DNA from: Nocardioides sp. J54
GTDB taxonomy: Bacteria > Actinomycetota > Actinomycetes > Propionibacteriales > Nocardioidaceae
Direction: 5' to 3'
Assembly: GCF_000519005.1 (NCBI RefSeq)
Contig: NZ_JAER01000005.1
Span: 51,425 to 115,424, forward strand
Length of the DNA stretch: 64,000 nucleotides
Shown here: piece after piece, positions 7,442-16,997 of the stretch
Layout of the letters: each line of letters starts with the position of its first letter
How positions within the stretch are numbered: position 1 is the first letter of the stretch
Notes under the pieces: model-generated
The model's input: the letters and a program-made list of their open reading frames with translations, nothing else
Databases searched by the model: none
What the model was told of the DNA's origin: nothing
Made by a program: the position numbers and the translations under genes

Positions 7442-8353
7442 ATGGCGGAAGGCTCCACCGTCCTCGTGACCGGCGCGACCGGATTCATCGGTCGCCGGCT
7501 CGTGGACGCCCTCGTTGACCAGGGCGCCGACGTGCGCGCCCTCACCCGGCGACCCGAGAGGTACAACGGCGCCGGCACGCCGTACGGCGGCGACGTCTCC
7601 GACCCCGCCTCCCTGGCCGAGCCGCTCGCCGGCGTCGACGTGGCGGTCTACCTCGTGCACTCCCTCGACCGCGAGGACTTCGAGGAGCGCGACGCCGCCG
7701 CGGCACGCGCCTTCGGGGCGGCCGCGGCCGAGGCCGGGGTGCGCCAGATCGTCTACCTCGGCGGCCTGGGCGACGACGGCGACGAGCTGTCGGCGCACCT
7801 GCGCTCGCGGCGCGAGGTGGAGTCGCTGCTCGGCGAGGCCGGCGTGCCGGTCACGGTGCTGCGCGCCGCGATCGTCGTGGGCCACGGCGGCATCTCGTGG
7901 GAGCTCACCCGCCAGCTGGTGAAGAACCTGCCGGCGATGGTGGTGCCGAGGTGGACGAGCACCCGCACGCAGCCCATCGCTGTCGACGACGTGATCCGCT
8001 ACCTCGTCGGCGTCATCGGCGACGAACGGGCGTTCGGCGAGGTCTTCGAGATCGGCGGACCCGAGGCGATGACCTACGTCGACATGCTCGAGATCGCCGC
8101 CGAGGTGCAGGGCGGCAAGCCGGTGCCGCTGGTGCGCGCACCGGTGCTGACCCCGAGGCTGTCGTCGTTCTGGCTCGCCCTGGTCACCGACGTCGACGTG
8201 ACGACCGGGCGCAACCTGATCGACTCGATGAGCACCGAGGTGGTGGTCACCGACGGCCGGATCCGCGAGCTGGTGCCGGGTGAGCCGCTGAGCTACCGCG
8301 AGGCGGTGCAGCGGGCGCTGGCCGAGCGGCTGCAGGAGGGCCTGGAGGTCTGA
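7442..8353 (+). CDS. NAD(P)-binding Rossmann-fold protein (NmrA/atypical SDR type)
   Basis: A 303-residue atypical short-chain dehydrogenase. The N-terminal glycine motif VTGATGFIGRRL (9-20) binds NAD(P). The middle resembles NmrA/complex-I-assembly-type sugar epimerase relatives (VYLGGLGD, LRAAIVVGHGG, IAVDDVIRYLV). The canonical YxxxK pair is not evident, as in many NmrA-like sensors or quinone-linked members, so the reaction is unclear. The start is ATG at 7442 with a TAGGCT -10 box only 6 nt upstream (7430-7435) and CTGACC at 7408, so the transcript is probably leaderless. It converges with the CPBP gene, 10 bp apart. Confidence 0.82.
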   Translation: MAEGSTVLVTGATGFIGRRLVDALVDQGADVRALTRRPERYNGAGTPYGGDVSDPASLAEPLAGVDVAVYLVHSLDREDFEERDAAAARAFGAAAAEAGVRQIVYLGGLGDDGDELSAHLRSRREVESLLGEAGVPVTVLRAAIVVGHGGISWELTRQLVKNLPAMVVPRWTSTRTQPIAVDDVIRYLVGVIGDERAFGEVFEIGGPEAMTYVDMLEIAAEVQGGKPVPLVRAPVLTPRLSSFWLALVTDVDVTTGRNLIDSMSTEVVVTDGRIRELVPGEPLSYREAVQRALAERLQEGLEV

Positions 8354-8363
8354 GGGCGAGCCG

Positions 8364-9062
8364 TCAGCCGAAGAGCAACGGCAGCACCACGAGCATCGCG
8401 AACGACCAGGTGCAGTGGGTCAGGATCGGCGCGAGGATGCCGCCGGAGGCACGACGCTCCAGCCCGACCACGACGCCGAGCACGGTGGCCGCGAAGGCGA
8501 GCATCACGTTGCCCGTCGCGAGGGTGGCCAGCACGTAGGCCACCGACGTCCACGCCACCGGGTGGCGAGGTACGGCGGCGTAGGCCGCGCCGCGGAAGAA
8601 CAGCTCCTCGGCGACCCCGTTGACGACCGTGACCAGCACGAGCAGCGGCAGCGCGCCCTGGTCGGCGAAGTCGGTCACCGACCGGACCTGGTCGTGGAGC
8701 CACGGGACCTCCCGCACCACGAGCCCGCCGACGACGAACACCGCGGCGAGGGCGAGCCCGAGGACGATCGGCGAGAGGACCGGGCGCACCAGGGTGTCGC
8801 CGTCGCGAGGCGATGCGATCCGGCCCAGGTGGAGCGGCCCGGAGAGGAAGGCGCCCGCCGTCCAGATGACCGCCATCGCGAAGGTGGCCGGGTAGAACCA
8901 CGGGTTTCCCGGCTCGATGCGCAGCGAGAGTCCGAGCATGGCGGCGCCGACGAGCACGACGCCGACCGTGACGACCTGCCGCTGCCGCAGCGCCTCGGGC
9001 GAGTCGCGGTGGTCGCGGGGGACGACGTCCCACAACGACCTGCGGACCCAGCGCTGCACCAT
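8364..9062 (-). CDS. CPBP-family intramembrane glutamic endopeptidase
   Basis: A 232-residue polytopic membrane protein with about six hydrophobic helices (for example residues 30-47, 58-76, 96-116, 138-152, 172-200). It contains the CPBP/Abi signature: EELFFRG (152-158) with the two catalytic glutamates and Arg157, and a final HCTWSF (216-221) histidine motif. The family includes CAAX prenyl protease-like enzymes and bacteriocin self-immunity proteins; substrate unknown. The ATG at 9062 has TAGGTT 6 nt upstream, so it is probably leaderless, and this -10 sits back to back with that of the gene at 9099. Confidence 0.88.
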   Translation of the reverse strand: MVQRWVRRSLWDVVPRDHRDSPEALRQRQVVTVGVVLVGAAMLGLSLRIEPGNPWFYPATFAMAVIWTAGAFLSGPLHLGRIASPRDGDTLVRPVLSPIVLGLALAAVFVVGGLVVREVPWLHDQVRSVTDFADQGALPLLVLVTVVNGVAEELFFRGAAYAAVPRHPVAWTSVAYVLATLATGNVMLAFAATVLGVVVGLERRASGGILAPILTHCTWSFAMLVVLPLLFG

Positions 9063-9068
9063 GCACCG

Positions 9069-9092
9069 AACCTACGGGGTCGCCACTACCCT
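9069..9092. promoter_or_regulatory. Divergent pair of leaderless -10 boxes
   Basis: On the minus strand TAGGTT (9069-9074) lies 6 nt from the CPBP start codon. On the plus strand TACCCT (9087-9092) lies 6 nt from the ATG at 9099. Only 12 bp separate the two boxes, so RNA polymerase could probably occupy only one at a time. Confidence 0.65.
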
Positions 9093-9098
9093 CGCCCC

Positions 9099-10115
9099 AT
9101 GACGACGGCTCCCCGCTCCGAGCGCCTCCTCGACGCCCACGTCGCGTGGCTGGTCACCCGGCTCACCGGTGCCGAGCTGGCCGCGACCGTCGAGCGGGAC
9201 GTGCGGGCGCTGCTCGACGTCGAGTCGCGCACCACGCTCGCCGAGCTCGTCGACGCCGACCGGGCGAAGGAGCTGGTGCACGAGGCGCTGGCCACGGTCC
9301 CGGCGAGCACCGGCGCGAGCACGCTGGTCGCGATGGTGGCCGACGTGCTGCACGAGGGCCCGGAGGCGTCGTACACGCTGGGCGAGCTGGTGTCCCGCGA
9401 GGACGTCGAGCGCATCGCGGCGGCGGCGCTGTCGCGCACCGACCTGGTCGCCCGGCTGCTCGACGACGCCACGGCCAGCCCGCTCGCCTCGACCCTGGCC
9501 TCGCGCTTCGTCGGCCGGCTGGTCGGCGAGGTGCTCCAGTCCAACCGCGCCGTCGCGGAGAAGATCCCCGGCGTGGGCGCCCTGTTCGCGCTCGGCGTGG
9601 GTGCGGCGGGGGTCGTCGCCGGCGCGGCCGACAAGCAGCTGGAGGGCGTGCTGGGCGCCGGCACCGCGTTCGCGACCAAGCGGCTCAACAAGGTGCTGGT
9701 CGAGACCCTCAAGGACCCGGCAGCCCGTGCGGCCGTCGTCGAGCTCTACGACCTGTACGCCGACAAGCCGGTGCCGCACGTGAGCGAGGTCGCCTCGCGC
9801 GAGGACGTCCACCGCGCTGCGGACCTGCTGCAGGACGTGGCGATCGCGGCGGCCACCAGCGACCCCGCTCTCGCGCTGGCCGACGCGCTCGTCGACGCCT
9901 TCTACGGGATCTACGGCGACCACCCCGCCACCGCGCTGGCGGCCGACCTCGGCCTCGACCAGGACACGCTGGTCGCCCACGTCACCGAGCTGGCCTCGGC
10001 CGTGGTCACCACGGCACGCGAGGCCGGCGACCTGGAGCGGCTGCTGCGCGAGCGGCTCGCGCCGTTCTACGCCTCCCCCGAGGTCGCGGTGATCCTCGAC
10101 GAGCTCCCCGGGTAG
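9099..10115 (+). CDS. Conserved hypothetical protein, mostly helical
   Basis: A 338-residue protein I do not recognise. It is acidic, Ala/Leu/Asp/Val-rich and almost entirely predicted helix, with repeated segments of the form ELV..DR..ELV (residues 40-110) and DL..DVAIAAA (245-330). A glycine/alanine stretch at about 155-180 (PGVGALFALGVGAAGVVAGAAD) could insert in or lie along a membrane. There is no signal peptide and no catalytic motif. The ATG at 9099 lacks a Shine-Dalgarno but follows TACCCT by 6 nt (leaderless). Its last four codons run antisense through the 3-prime end of tRNA-Gln. Confidence 0.72.
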   Translation: MTTAPRSERLLDAHVAWLVTRLTGAELAATVERDVRALLDVESRTTLAELVDADRAKELVHEALATVPASTGASTLVAMVADVLHEGPEASYTLGELVSREDVERIAAAALSRTDLVARLLDDATASPLASTLASRFVGRLVGEVLQSNRAVAEKIPGVGALFALGVGAAGVVAGAADKQLEGVLGAGTAFATKRLNKVLVETLKDPAARAAVVELYDLYADKPVPHVSEVASREDVHRAADLLQDVAIAAATSDPALALADALVDAFYGIYGDHPATALAADLGLDQDTLVAHVTELASAVVTTAREAGDLERLLRERLAPFYASPEVAVILDELPG

Positions 10116-10182
10116 GAGTCGAACCTACGTCGCTTGTCCTGATTCAAAGTCAGGCGGGCCCTGCCGACAGACCAACCGGGGA
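10104..10182 (-). tRNA. tRNA-Gln (anticodon UUG)
   Basis: Read on the minus strand, acceptor TCCCCGG pairs with CCGGGGA, followed by discriminator G. The D arm is GGTC-loop-GGCC. The anticodon arm is CCTGA-CTTTGAA-TCAGG with UUG at positions 34-36. The T arm is GTAGG-TTCGACT-CCTAC. CCA is not encoded. The region between the anticodon and T stems is longer than usual, about 9 nt. It overlaps the end of the gene on the other strand by 12 bp. Confidence 0.93.
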
Positions 10183-10261
10183 TTGCAGGGCCCAGCCTAG
10201 GGTGCCGGCGCTCGGGCCGGGCGAAGTGGTCGGCGGTGCAGTCGGGCTCGCGCCGCGGGGC

Positions 10262-10753
10262 TCAGCCGTTCGGCACGAAGCAGATCAGGGTGTCCTGCTC
10301 GGCGTACTCGAAGGGCTGGCCCGGGGTCGCGCAGGCGCCGCCGGCCTTGCCGACGGAGGCGACCTTCTGGACCTGCGGCTGGCCCTTCGTGGCGGCGCAG
10401 TCGACCTTGCCCTCGGTGGCGAGGTCGAAGCAGTCGCCCTTGGCGGCGTTGATCACCAGGCACAGGTCGACGAAGGCGTCGGAGCCGGCGCGGGAGACCT
10501 GGTAGCCGGTCTCGTTCGCCCCGCAGCTGCCGGCGTCGCCGACGACCTTGTGGCTCGCCTTCGCGTCGCCGCAGCCGACCTCGACGGCCTCGTCGTTGGT
10601 GCCGTCCTTCTCGAAGTAGACGCACTCACCGACGTCGGGCGCCTTGGCCTGCTCGGCCTTCTCCTCGCCCCTGGAGGAGAAGTAGTAGACGCCGAGCGCG
10701 ACGGCGATCGCGACACCGATGCCGACGAGGCGGGCGACGAGGCTCTTTCCCAT
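10262..10753 (-). CDS. Membrane-anchored, cysteine-rich extracytoplasmic protein (LppU/SCO3897-like)
   Basis: A 163-residue protein with a short N-terminal signal anchor (residues 4-25, SLVARLVGIGVAIAVALGVYYF) and an external domain carrying seven or more cysteines in a regular spacing: GECVYF, VGCGD, GSCGANETG, DLCLVIN, GDCFDL, VDCAATKG, GACATPG, LICFV. The paired Cys pattern suggests disulfides and resembles actinobacterial LppU/SCO3897 proteins, but here there is no lipobox. The ATG at 10753 is preferred over an upstream in-frame start because the transmembrane anchor begins right after it. Function unknown. Confidence 0.7.
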   Translation of the reverse strand: MGKSLVARLVGIGVAIAVALGVYYFSSRGEEKAEQAKAPDVGECVYFEKDGTNDEAVEVGCGDAKASHKVVGDAGSCGANETGYQVSRAGSDAFVDLCLVINAAKGDCFDLATEGKVDCAATKGQPQVQKVASVGKAGGACATPGQPFEYAEQDTLICFVPNG

Positions 10754-10823
10754 GCGCGCAGCCTTGCACGCTCGCGCCCGGCGCAACCAGCGGCCGGTCA
10801 GCCCAGCCGGTCAGCCCAGCAGG

Positions 10824-11972
10824 TCAGCGCAGCAGGTCGCGGCCGATGACCATCCGCTGGATCTGGTTGGTGCCCTCGAAGATCTGGGTGACCTTGGCGT
10901 CGCGCATCATCCGCTCGACGGGGTACTCGCGGGTGTAGCCGTTGCCGCCGAGCACCTGCACCGCGTCGGTGGTGACCCGCATCGCCGCGTCGGTGGCGGT
11001 GAGCTTGGCGATCGAGGCCTGCCGGGAGAACGGGCGGCCGGCGTCCTTGAGCCGTGCGGCGTGGAGGTACGACGCCCGGGCCCGCTCGACCTCGGCGGCC
11101 ATGTCGGCGAGCAGGAACTGCAGGCCCTGGAACTCGCCGATCTTCTTGCCGAACTGCTCGCGCTCCTTGGCGTACTCGACCGCGTAGGCCAGCGCACCCT
11201 GCGCAATGCCCGTCGCCACGGCGGCGATGCCGAGCCGGCCGGCGTCGAGCGCCGACAGGGCGACCCGCATGCCGGCACCCTCCTCGCCGATCAGCTGGGC
11301 GGCCGGGATCCGGGCGCCGTCGAAGAGCACCTGCGTGGTGACGTCGCAGTGCAGGCCCATCTTCTTCTCGGGAGCGCCGAAGCTCATGCCCTCGGTGCCG
11401 TCGGGGACGACGAAGGCGGACAGGCCGCGCGTCCGGTCCTCGCCCGTGCGGGCGAAGAGGATGTAGTAGTCCGCGCAGGAGCCGTTGGAGATCCACTGCT
11501 TGGTGCCCTTGACGACGTAGTCGTCGCCGTCGCGCACCGCGGCGGTCCGGATGCCGCTCACGTCGGAGCCGGCCTGCGGCTCGGAGAGGCAGTAGGCGCC
11601 GAGCCAGTCACCGGACAGCATCCGCGGCAGCCACGCGTCGCGGACCTCCGCGGAGGCGTTCGCGGCGACGACGGTCGCCGTGAGGGCGTGCACGCTCGTG
11701 CCGACGCCGACGCTGGGCCACGCGGTGGCGATCTCCTCGACGACCTGGAGGTACACCTCGTAGGGCTGTCCGCCGCCGCCGTGCTCCTCGTCGAAGGGCA
11801 GGCTCAGCAGGCCCGACCGGCCCAGCAGGCGGTAGGCCGCTTCCGGGAAGACCGCCGCCTCCTCGGCCTCCGCCACCTGCGGCGCGAGCTCCTTCGTCGC
11901 AATCTCGCGGGCGAGGGCGAGCAGCTCCTCGGCCTCCTCGGTGGGCAGCAGGCGGTCGACAGTCGTGGCCAT
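10824..11972 (-). CDS. Acyl-CoA dehydrogenase
   Basis: FAD-dependent flavoenzyme that oxidises an acyl-CoA to the 2-enoyl-CoA, passing electrons to ETF. The 382-residue length is typical. Signature 1, [14 protein letters not shown] (about 125-138), contacts FAD. Signature 2 region [19 protein letters not shown] and the end motif [17 protein letters not shown] place the catalytic base at Glu366, the short-chain/general position rather than the isovaleryl position. Chain-length preference cannot be read. The ATG at 11972 has TAGGTT 6 nt upstream (leaderless). Just past its stop are three imperfect 14-bp units of CAGCCCAGCCGGT type. Confidence 0.93.
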   Translation of the reverse strand: MATTVDRLLPTEEAEELLALAREIATKELAPQVAEAEEAAVFPEAAYRLLGRSGLLSLPFDEEHGGGGQPYEVYLQVVEEIATAWPSVGVGTSVHALTATVVAANASAEVRDAWLPRMLSGDWLGAYCLSEPQAGSDVSGIRTAAVRDGDDYVVKGTKQWISNGSCADYYILFARTGEDRTRGLSAFVVPDGTEGMSFGAPEKKMGLHCDVTTQVLFDGARIPAAQLIGEEGAGMRVALSALDAGRLGIAAVATGIAQGALAYAVEYAKEREQFGKKIGEFQGLQFLLADMAAEVERARASYLHAARLKDAGRPFSRQASIAKLTATDAAMRVTTDAVQVLGGNGYTREYPVERMMRDAKVTQIFEGTNQIQRMVIGRDLLR

Positions 11973-12044
11973 GACCCGAACCTAAGCGTCGGCGCCGCTT
12001 CCGGAAAATCCGGGAAAGGCTCACCAACCACGAGCCGCTGCCAC

Positions 12045-12050
12045 TAGGCT
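12045..12050 (+). promoter_or_regulatory. -10 box of the FkbM-type gene
   Basis: TAGGCT in the context CCACTAGGCTCC, about 50 bp before the GTG at 12100. Unlike most genes here, this gene then has a real leader with GAGGAG before the start codon. Confidence 0.5.
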
Positions 12051-12099
12051 CCGGCTGTCGCTGGGGGGCGTCAGGGGGGACTGGACGAGGAGTTCCGTC

Positions 12100-13008
12100 G
12101 TGCTCTCATACCCCCGCCACGTGCTCGGCCGCCTGCGCCTGATGGCTGCCTCGCGGCTGCCGGACACGCCCGTCGAGCGCCGCATCCGCGGCGTCCGGAT
12201 GACGCTGCCGCGTCGCCACGGGCTGCCCTACTTCGCCCGCAAGGGCACGAAGTACGCCGACAACCTGGTGCGCCTCGCCGAGCTGCTCGGCGCGCACGAG
12301 GGGTCGGTGAACCTCCTCGACGTCGGCGCCAACGTGGGCGACTCGACGATGCTCGTGCTCGCCAAGGTGGACGGCTGCGCGGTCTGCCTGGAGGCCAACC
12401 CGCGCTGGCTGCCCTACCTGGAGGCCAACCTCGCCCAGCGCCCCGGCGTGGAGATCGTGCCGGCCGTGCTCGTGGCGCCCGGCACCGACACCTCGGTGCC
12501 GCTCGGCGTGCGCTCGGCCGACGTCGGCAGCAGCATCGTGGTCCGCGACGAGGACGAGACGGCCGGCACCGCCGAGGCCGAGTCCTTCCCCGCGCTGACC
12601 ACGACCGTGCTGCTCGAGCAGCACCCGCAGCTGCGCGACGTGCGACTCATCAAGTCCGACACCGACGGCTACGACGTCATGCTCGTCAACGCCTACCTCG
12701 AGACGTTCGTGGGCTCGCGACCGGTCATCTTCTTCGAGTTCGACCCGCGCCCGACCCGGATGGTCACGCCGGAGTACGAGCCGCAGAAGCTCTGGGCCCA
12801 GCTGGTCGACGCCGGCTACACCTCGGCCGTCGTGTGGGACAACCTCGGCAACCTGCTCTTCAGCGCGGCGACCGAGGAGCTGGCCGAGCGCAGCGCGGTC
12901 CTCGACCTGACCATCCAGGAGCGCGGCTACGGCTTCTGGGACGTCGCGGTCGCCCACGTGGACGACCCGGTCGGGCGCCGGGTCCTCGAGGAGATCGTCG
13001 CCGACTGA
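12100..13008 (+). CDS. FkbM-family methyltransferase
   Basis: A 302-residue SAM-dependent methyltransferase. The SAM-binding motif LLDVGANVGDST is at 72-83; VCLEANP (about 95-101) is the acidic ribose-binding loop; IKSDTDGYDVMLV (185-197) is the FkbM KxDxxG.E-like motif, here with D in place of the usual E. FkbM enzymes O-methylate sugars or polyketides, and free-standing ones are often linked to surface glycans; the substrate here is unknown. The GTG at 12100 has GAGGAG 7 nt upstream. It converges with the phosphoesterase gene, leaving only 15 bp. Confidence 0.85.
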   Translation: MLSYPRHVLGRLRLMAASRLPDTPVERRIRGVRMTLPRRHGLPYFARKGTKYADNLVRLAELLGAHEGSVNLLDVGANVGDSTMLVLAKVDGCAVCLEANPRWLPYLEANLAQRPGVEIVPAVLVAPGTDTSVPLGVRSADVGSSIVVRDEDETAGTAEAESFPALTTTVLLEQHPQLRDVRLIKSDTDGYDVMLVNAYLETFVGSRPVIFFEFDPRPTRMVTPEYEPQKLWAQLVDAGYTSAVVWDNLGNLLFSAATEELAERSAVLDLTIQERGYGFWDVAVAHVDDPVGRRVLEEIVAD

Positions 13009-13023
13009 CCTGCTCCCCCGACC

Positions 13024-14547
13024 TCACGGTGCGGGGGTGTACTCCAGCGCGGCCCAGTCGTTGACGTCGTACCGGCCGTTGGTGCGGAGCACCACCGACT
13101 GCACGCCCACCGGCCGGCCGTCGCGGTAGGTGATCAGCGCGATGTTGGCGTCGCGGCGCAGCTTGGTGCCGATGGCGATCGCGTACGCCGCGCCGCCGGT
13201 CGTGCCGACGGTGTAGGTGTAGCCGACCCGCCCGTCCTCGGCGGTGACGGCGTTCGGGCCGTCCTCGACGTGCACGTGGCCACCGACGACGAGGTCGACG
13301 CAGCCGCGGGCGAGGGCACCGTCGCCGAAGTCGGCGTCGTGCAGCAGCAGGGTGTTGACCCGGTCGCCGTCCTCGTCGGCCTCGCACACGGCCTCGGTGA
13401 GCCGCTCGGCGACCTCGGCCGACGACAGGCCCTTCTCGTCGCGCCAGTTGCCCAGGCCGCTGGAGCGGGGGTCGTCGACCCCCATGATCCGGGAGCCGCC
13501 GGGACCGTCGACGACCTCGCCGTCGAAGTACTCCCACCCGTGGTCGCTCATGTGGGCGCGCACGAAGTCGCCGTTGTCGTGGTTGCCGGCCACCGCCCAC
13601 CTGTCGAAGCCGGAGAACGCCGCCGAGACGGAGTCGAGCGAGAAGGCCTCCCACCGCTCCCCCGTCGAGGTGTCGTCGCCGGCGTCGAGGACGGCGGTGG
13701 CACCGGCGCGGTCGGCGATGGCACGCGCGACCGCGTCCATGCCGACGTTGAGGTGGCGGTCGGAGACCAGGACGGCGACGGTCTCGTCCTCCCGCGGCTC
13801 GCGCAGCGGCAGCTCGGCTGCGTCCTTCGTGGCCTTCGAGTAGAACGCCTCGCCCTGGCGGTAGCTGTTGACCGCGCTGGCGATCAGCCGCTGGGTCTCG
13901 GCGGCGGTGACGGCGCCCATGACCTCGACGTCCTCCACCTGCTCCGGGAGCGGCACGTCCGGGCCGACGAACTGCGCGAGCGTCATCCAGCGCTCCGGCT
14001 CCGGCTCGTGGCGCCCCCACCCCAGCGGCGCGACGATCGCGGCGACCAGCACCAGGCAGGCGAGGGCGGCGACCACGCCACGGCGCGAGGGCAACCGGGC
14101 CCGCAGCGCGTGGCGCCGCTCGCGGCCCACGACCCACCACAGGACGAACGGCACGGTCGCCAACGCAGCGCCCTGGACGAGCGCAGCCAGCGCCATCGTG
14201 CGCACCGCCCGCTCGACGACGGCCACCTGGCCCTCGGGCTGGGAGGCGATCGCGGCGTAGCGGGCCGTGAGCTCCGGCACCGAGGTGGTGTCGGTCTTGC
14301 CGAGCTCGATCTCGAGGCCCAACCGCGACCCGGTCGGCAGGCGGAGGTCGGGCAGGACCGGCCCGGTGCGCAGCACGACGTCGCCGGAGAAGTCCGGGCT
14401 CACCACGGCCTCGTGGCTGGCGAGGTCGACGGTGCGCTCGCTCTCGACGAAGATCACCGCCGAGATGGTCACCGCGAGCGCGGCCCAGCCGAGCACGCCG
14501 AGCAGCAGCCCGACGCGGTGCAGCACCGCGGCGCGCGTCAGCGACAC
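13024..14547 (-). CDS. Membrane-anchored metallophosphoesterase
   Basis: A 507-residue protein with three N-terminal transmembrane segments (about 8-33, 115-140, 153-175) and a large C-terminal calcineurin-like phosphoesterase domain. Motifs run VSDRHLNVGM (variant of D-x-H, with Arg inserted), LDAGDDTSTG, AGNHDNGDF, LLLHDADFG and VGGHVHVED, giving the metal ligands of a dinuclear site. It probably faces outward, acting on a phosphodiester or phosphomonoester at the membrane; substrate unknown. The GTG at 14547 is 23 bp after rlmB ends, and an upstream in-frame ATG would overlap rlmB. It is the last gene of the cysS-rlmB operon. Confidence 0.85.
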   Translation of the reverse strand: MSLTRAAVLHRVGLLLGVLGWAALAVTISAVIFVESERTVDLASHEAVVSPDFSGDVVLRTGPVLPDLRLPTGSRLGLEIELGKTDTTSVPELTARYAAIASQPEGQVAVVERAVRTMALAALVQGAALATVPFVLWWVVGRERRHALRARLPSRRGVVAALACLVLVAAIVAPLGWGRHEPEPERWMTLAQFVGPDVPLPEQVEDVEVMGAVTAAETQRLIASAVNSYRQGEAFYSKATKDAAELPLREPREDETVAVLVSDRHLNVGMDAVARAIADRAGATAVLDAGDDTSTGERWEAFSLDSVSAAFSGFDRWAVAGNHDNGDFVRAHMSDHGWEYFDGEVVDGPGGSRIMGVDDPRSSGLGNWRDEKGLSSAEVAERLTEAVCEADEDGDRVNTLLLHDADFGDGALARGCVDLVVGGHVHVEDGPNAVTAEDGRVGYTYTVGTTGGAAYAIAIGTKLRRDANIALITYRDGRPVGVQSVVLRTNGRYDVNDWAALEYTPAP

Positions 14548-14569
14548 CCCCCGGCCCCCGGGCCGGTCG

Positions 14570-15541
14570 CTACCTGCGGGCACGGGCCTCGGCGACGGCG
14601 TACAGCGCGACCGAGGCGGCCACACCAGCGTTGAGCGACTCGAGCACGCCGGCCATCGGGATCGACAGCAGGCGGTCGCAGTTCTCCGACACCAGGCGGG
14701 ACAGGCCGTCGCCCTCGGAGCCGACCACGATCACGAGCGGCCCCTTGGCGAGGTCGTCGTCGGCGGCCAGCTCCGGCAGGGTCAGGTCGCCGTCGGCGGC
14801 GAGGCCGACCACGAAGCAGCCCGCCTCCTGGTAGGCCTGGATCTGCCGGGTGAGGTTGGTGGCCTGGGCGACCGGGCAGCGCGCCGCGGCGCCGGCGGAG
14901 GTCTTCCACGCCGCTGCGGTCATCGAGGCCGCGCGCCGCTCGGGGATGACCACGCCGTGCGCGCCGAAGCCGGCGGCGCTGCGGACGATCGCGCCCAGGT
15001 TGCGCGGGTCGGTGATCGAGTCGAGCATGACGACCAGCGGGGCCTGGCCGGCCTCCTCGGCGAGGTCCAGCAGGTCGTCGGGGTGCGCGTACTCGTAGGC
15101 CGGGATGCGCGCGGCGAGACCCTGGTGCACGGCACCGTCGGTGAGCCGGTCCAGCTCGCCGCGGCTGACCTCGAGCAGGCCGACGCCCTGCTCGGCGGCG
15201 AGGCGGAAAACCTCCCGCAACCGGTTGTCGCGCTCGGCGCCCTCGGCGACGTAGACGGAGGTGACGGGCACCTTCTCGCGCAGCGCCTCGACGACCGAGT
15301 TGCGCCCGGCGATCCACTCGGCGTCGCTGCCCTTGCGGCGCGGGCCGCCACGCCCGCCCTTCTTCGCTGCCGCAGCCTTCTTGGCCTGGGCGATCTTGTG
15401 GGCCTTGTGGTACTCGCGCTCGGTCGCCTTGGGGGTCGGGCCCTTGCCCTCGAGGCCACGCTTCACGCGGCCGCCGGAGCCGGCGGTCGGCTTCTTGCTC
15501 TGCTTGCGCACCGCGCCCCTGCGCGAGGAATTGCCTGCCAT
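14570..15541 (-). CDS. rlmB: 23S rRNA 2-prime-O-ribose methyltransferase RlmB (SpoU/TrmH family)
   Basis: A 323-residue SPOUT enzyme expected to methylate G2251 of 23S rRNA. The first 75 residues are a Lys/Arg/Gly-rich disordered extension typical of actinobacterial RlmB. The L30e-like substrate-binding domain spans about 75-150. SPOUT motifs are LDSITDPRNLGAIVRSA, VVGSEGDGLS and IPMAGVLESLNAGVAASV (C-terminal knot). The ATG at 15541 lies 1 bp past the cysS stop, so translation is probably coupled. Its position beside cysS fits the conserved actinobacterial order. Confidence 0.94.
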   Translation of the reverse strand: MAGNSSRRGAVRKQSKKPTAGSGGRVKRGLEGKGPTPKATEREYHKAHKIAQAKKAAAAKKGGRGGPRRKGSDAEWIAGRNSVVEALREKVPVTSVYVAEGAERDNRLREVFRLAAEQGVGLLEVSRGELDRLTDGAVHQGLAARIPAYEYAHPDDLLDLAEEAGQAPLVVMLDSITDPRNLGAIVRSAAGFGAHGVVIPERRAASMTAAAWKTSAGAAARCPVAQATNLTRQIQAYQEAGCFVVGLAADGDLTLPELAADDDLAKGPLVIVVGSEGDGLSRLVSENCDRLLSIPMAGVLESLNAGVAASVALYAVAEARARR

Positions 15542-15542
15542 G

Positions 15543-16937
15543 TCAGCTCACCGTCCAGGTCGGTCCGTCGGGGGTGTCGGTGACCTCGATGCCGGCCGCC
15601 TTGATCCGGTCGCGGATCGCGTCCGCCCGGGCCCAGTCCTTGTCGGCGCGCGCCTGCGCGCGCTCCTCGAGCAGGCCGGCGACGAGGGCGTCGACCGCGC
15701 GGCTCAGCCGCTCCTCGGTGTCCGAGCTGCCGGAGCCCGCCCAGGCGGGGTCGGCCGGGTGCACGCCGAGCACGTCGAGCATCGCCGCCACCGCGCCCGC
15801 CGCGACCGAGGCGTCCTCACCCGCCGCGAGCTGGCGGTTGCCCTCGCGCACGGTGTCGTAGAGGACGGCGACAGCCGCCGGCGTACCGAGGTCGTCGTCC
15901 ATCGCGGCGGCGAAGGCCTCGGGCAGGTCACCGGGCTCGGCGGTGCCGGCGCGCTCGAGGAAGGCCTCGATCCGGCGGTAGCCCGCGGCGGCCTCGTCGA
16001 GGGCGTCGAAGGAGAACTCCACGTGCGAGCGGTAGTGCGCCGCGACCACGTAGAAGCGCAGCTCAGCACCGCGGTAGCGCTCGAGGATCGACGGGATGCT
16101 CAAGGTGTTGCCGAGCGACTTGCTCATCTTCTCGCCGGCGGTGGTGATCCACGCGTTGTGCATCCAGTACGACGCGAACGCGCCGCCGGCCGCACGCGAC
16201 TGGGCCTGCTCGTTCTCGTGGTGCGGGAAGCGCAGGTCGACGCCGCCGCCGTGGATGTCGAAGGCCTCGCCGAGGTACTTGCCCGCCATCGCGGAGCACT
16301 CGATGTGCCAGCCGGGGCGGCCCGGGCCCCAGGGGCTCGGCCACGACGCGGTCTCCGGCTCGGAGTCCTTGCGGCCCTTCCAGAGCGCGAAGTCGCGCGG
16401 GTCCCGCTTGCCGCGCGGGTCGGCGTCGGCGGCGGGCTCCATGTCGTCGACACCCTGGTGGGTCAGCTCGCCGTACTGCGGCCAGGAACGGACGTCGAAG
16501 TAGACGTCGCCGGAGCCGTCGGCCGCCGGGTAGGCGTGGCCGCGCTCGACGAGCCGCTCGATCAGCACGATCATCTCGGGGATGTGCCCGGTGGCGGCCG
16601 GCTCGTACGTCGGCGGGGCGACGTTGAGCGCGGCGTAGGCCTTGTCGAGCTCGATCTTCATCGCGTAGGCGAGGTTGTACCAGGGGCGGCCCTGCTCGGC
16701 CGACTTGGTGAGGATCTTGTCGTCGATGTCGGTGATGTTGCGGATGAAGGTGACCTCGTAGCCGCGGTGGCGCAGCCACCGCTGGAGCACGTCGAAGTTC
16801 ACCGCCGAGCGCACGTGCCCGACGTGGGGCTCGCTCTGCACCGTCAGACCACAGACGTAGAGACCCGCTTTGCCCTCCTGGAGGGGCACGAAGTCACGGA
16901 CTTCGCGGGTCGCGGTGTCGTAGAGCCTGATGGTCAC
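15543..16937 (-). CDS. cysS: Cysteinyl-tRNA synthetase
   Basis: Class I synthetase charging tRNA-Cys, 464 residues. [16 protein letters not shown] (about 29-44) holds the HIGH-equivalent (HVGH) and zinc ligand Cys; [19 protein letters not shown] supply the other zinc ligands; KMSKSLGN is the KMSKS loop. The full anticodon-binding C-terminus is present ([21 protein letters not shown]). It is a true CysS rather than MshC, judging by its length and C-terminal domain. The GTG at 16937 follows TAGACT by 7 nt, a leaderless arrangement; an upstream in-frame start reaches 16976 without homology. Confidence 0.97.
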   Translation of the reverse strand: MTIRLYDTATREVRDFVPLQEGKAGLYVCGLTVQSEPHVGHVRSAVNFDVLQRWLRHRGYEVTFIRNITDIDDKILTKSAEQGRPWYNLAYAMKIELDKAYAALNVAPPTYEPAATGHIPEMIVLIERLVERGHAYPAADGSGDVYFDVRSWPQYGELTHQGVDDMEPAADADPRGKRDPRDFALWKGRKDSEPETASWPSPWGPGRPGWHIECSAMAGKYLGEAFDIHGGGVDLRFPHHENEQAQSRAAGGAFASYWMHNAWITTAGEKMSKSLGNTLSIPSILERYRGAELRFYVVAAHYRSHVEFSFDALDEAAAGYRRIEAFLERAGTAEPGDLPEAFAAAMDDDLGTPAAVAVLYDTVREGNRQLAAGEDASVAAGAVAAMLDVLGVHPADPAWAGSGSSDTEERLSRAVDALVAGLLEERAQARADKDWARADAIRDRIKAAGIEVTDTPDGPTWTVS

Positions 16938-16997
16938 GCGGGCAAGTCTAGGGATCCGGGACGCCCGGCCACTCATCCCCGCGGCGCGGGCGCGCTG

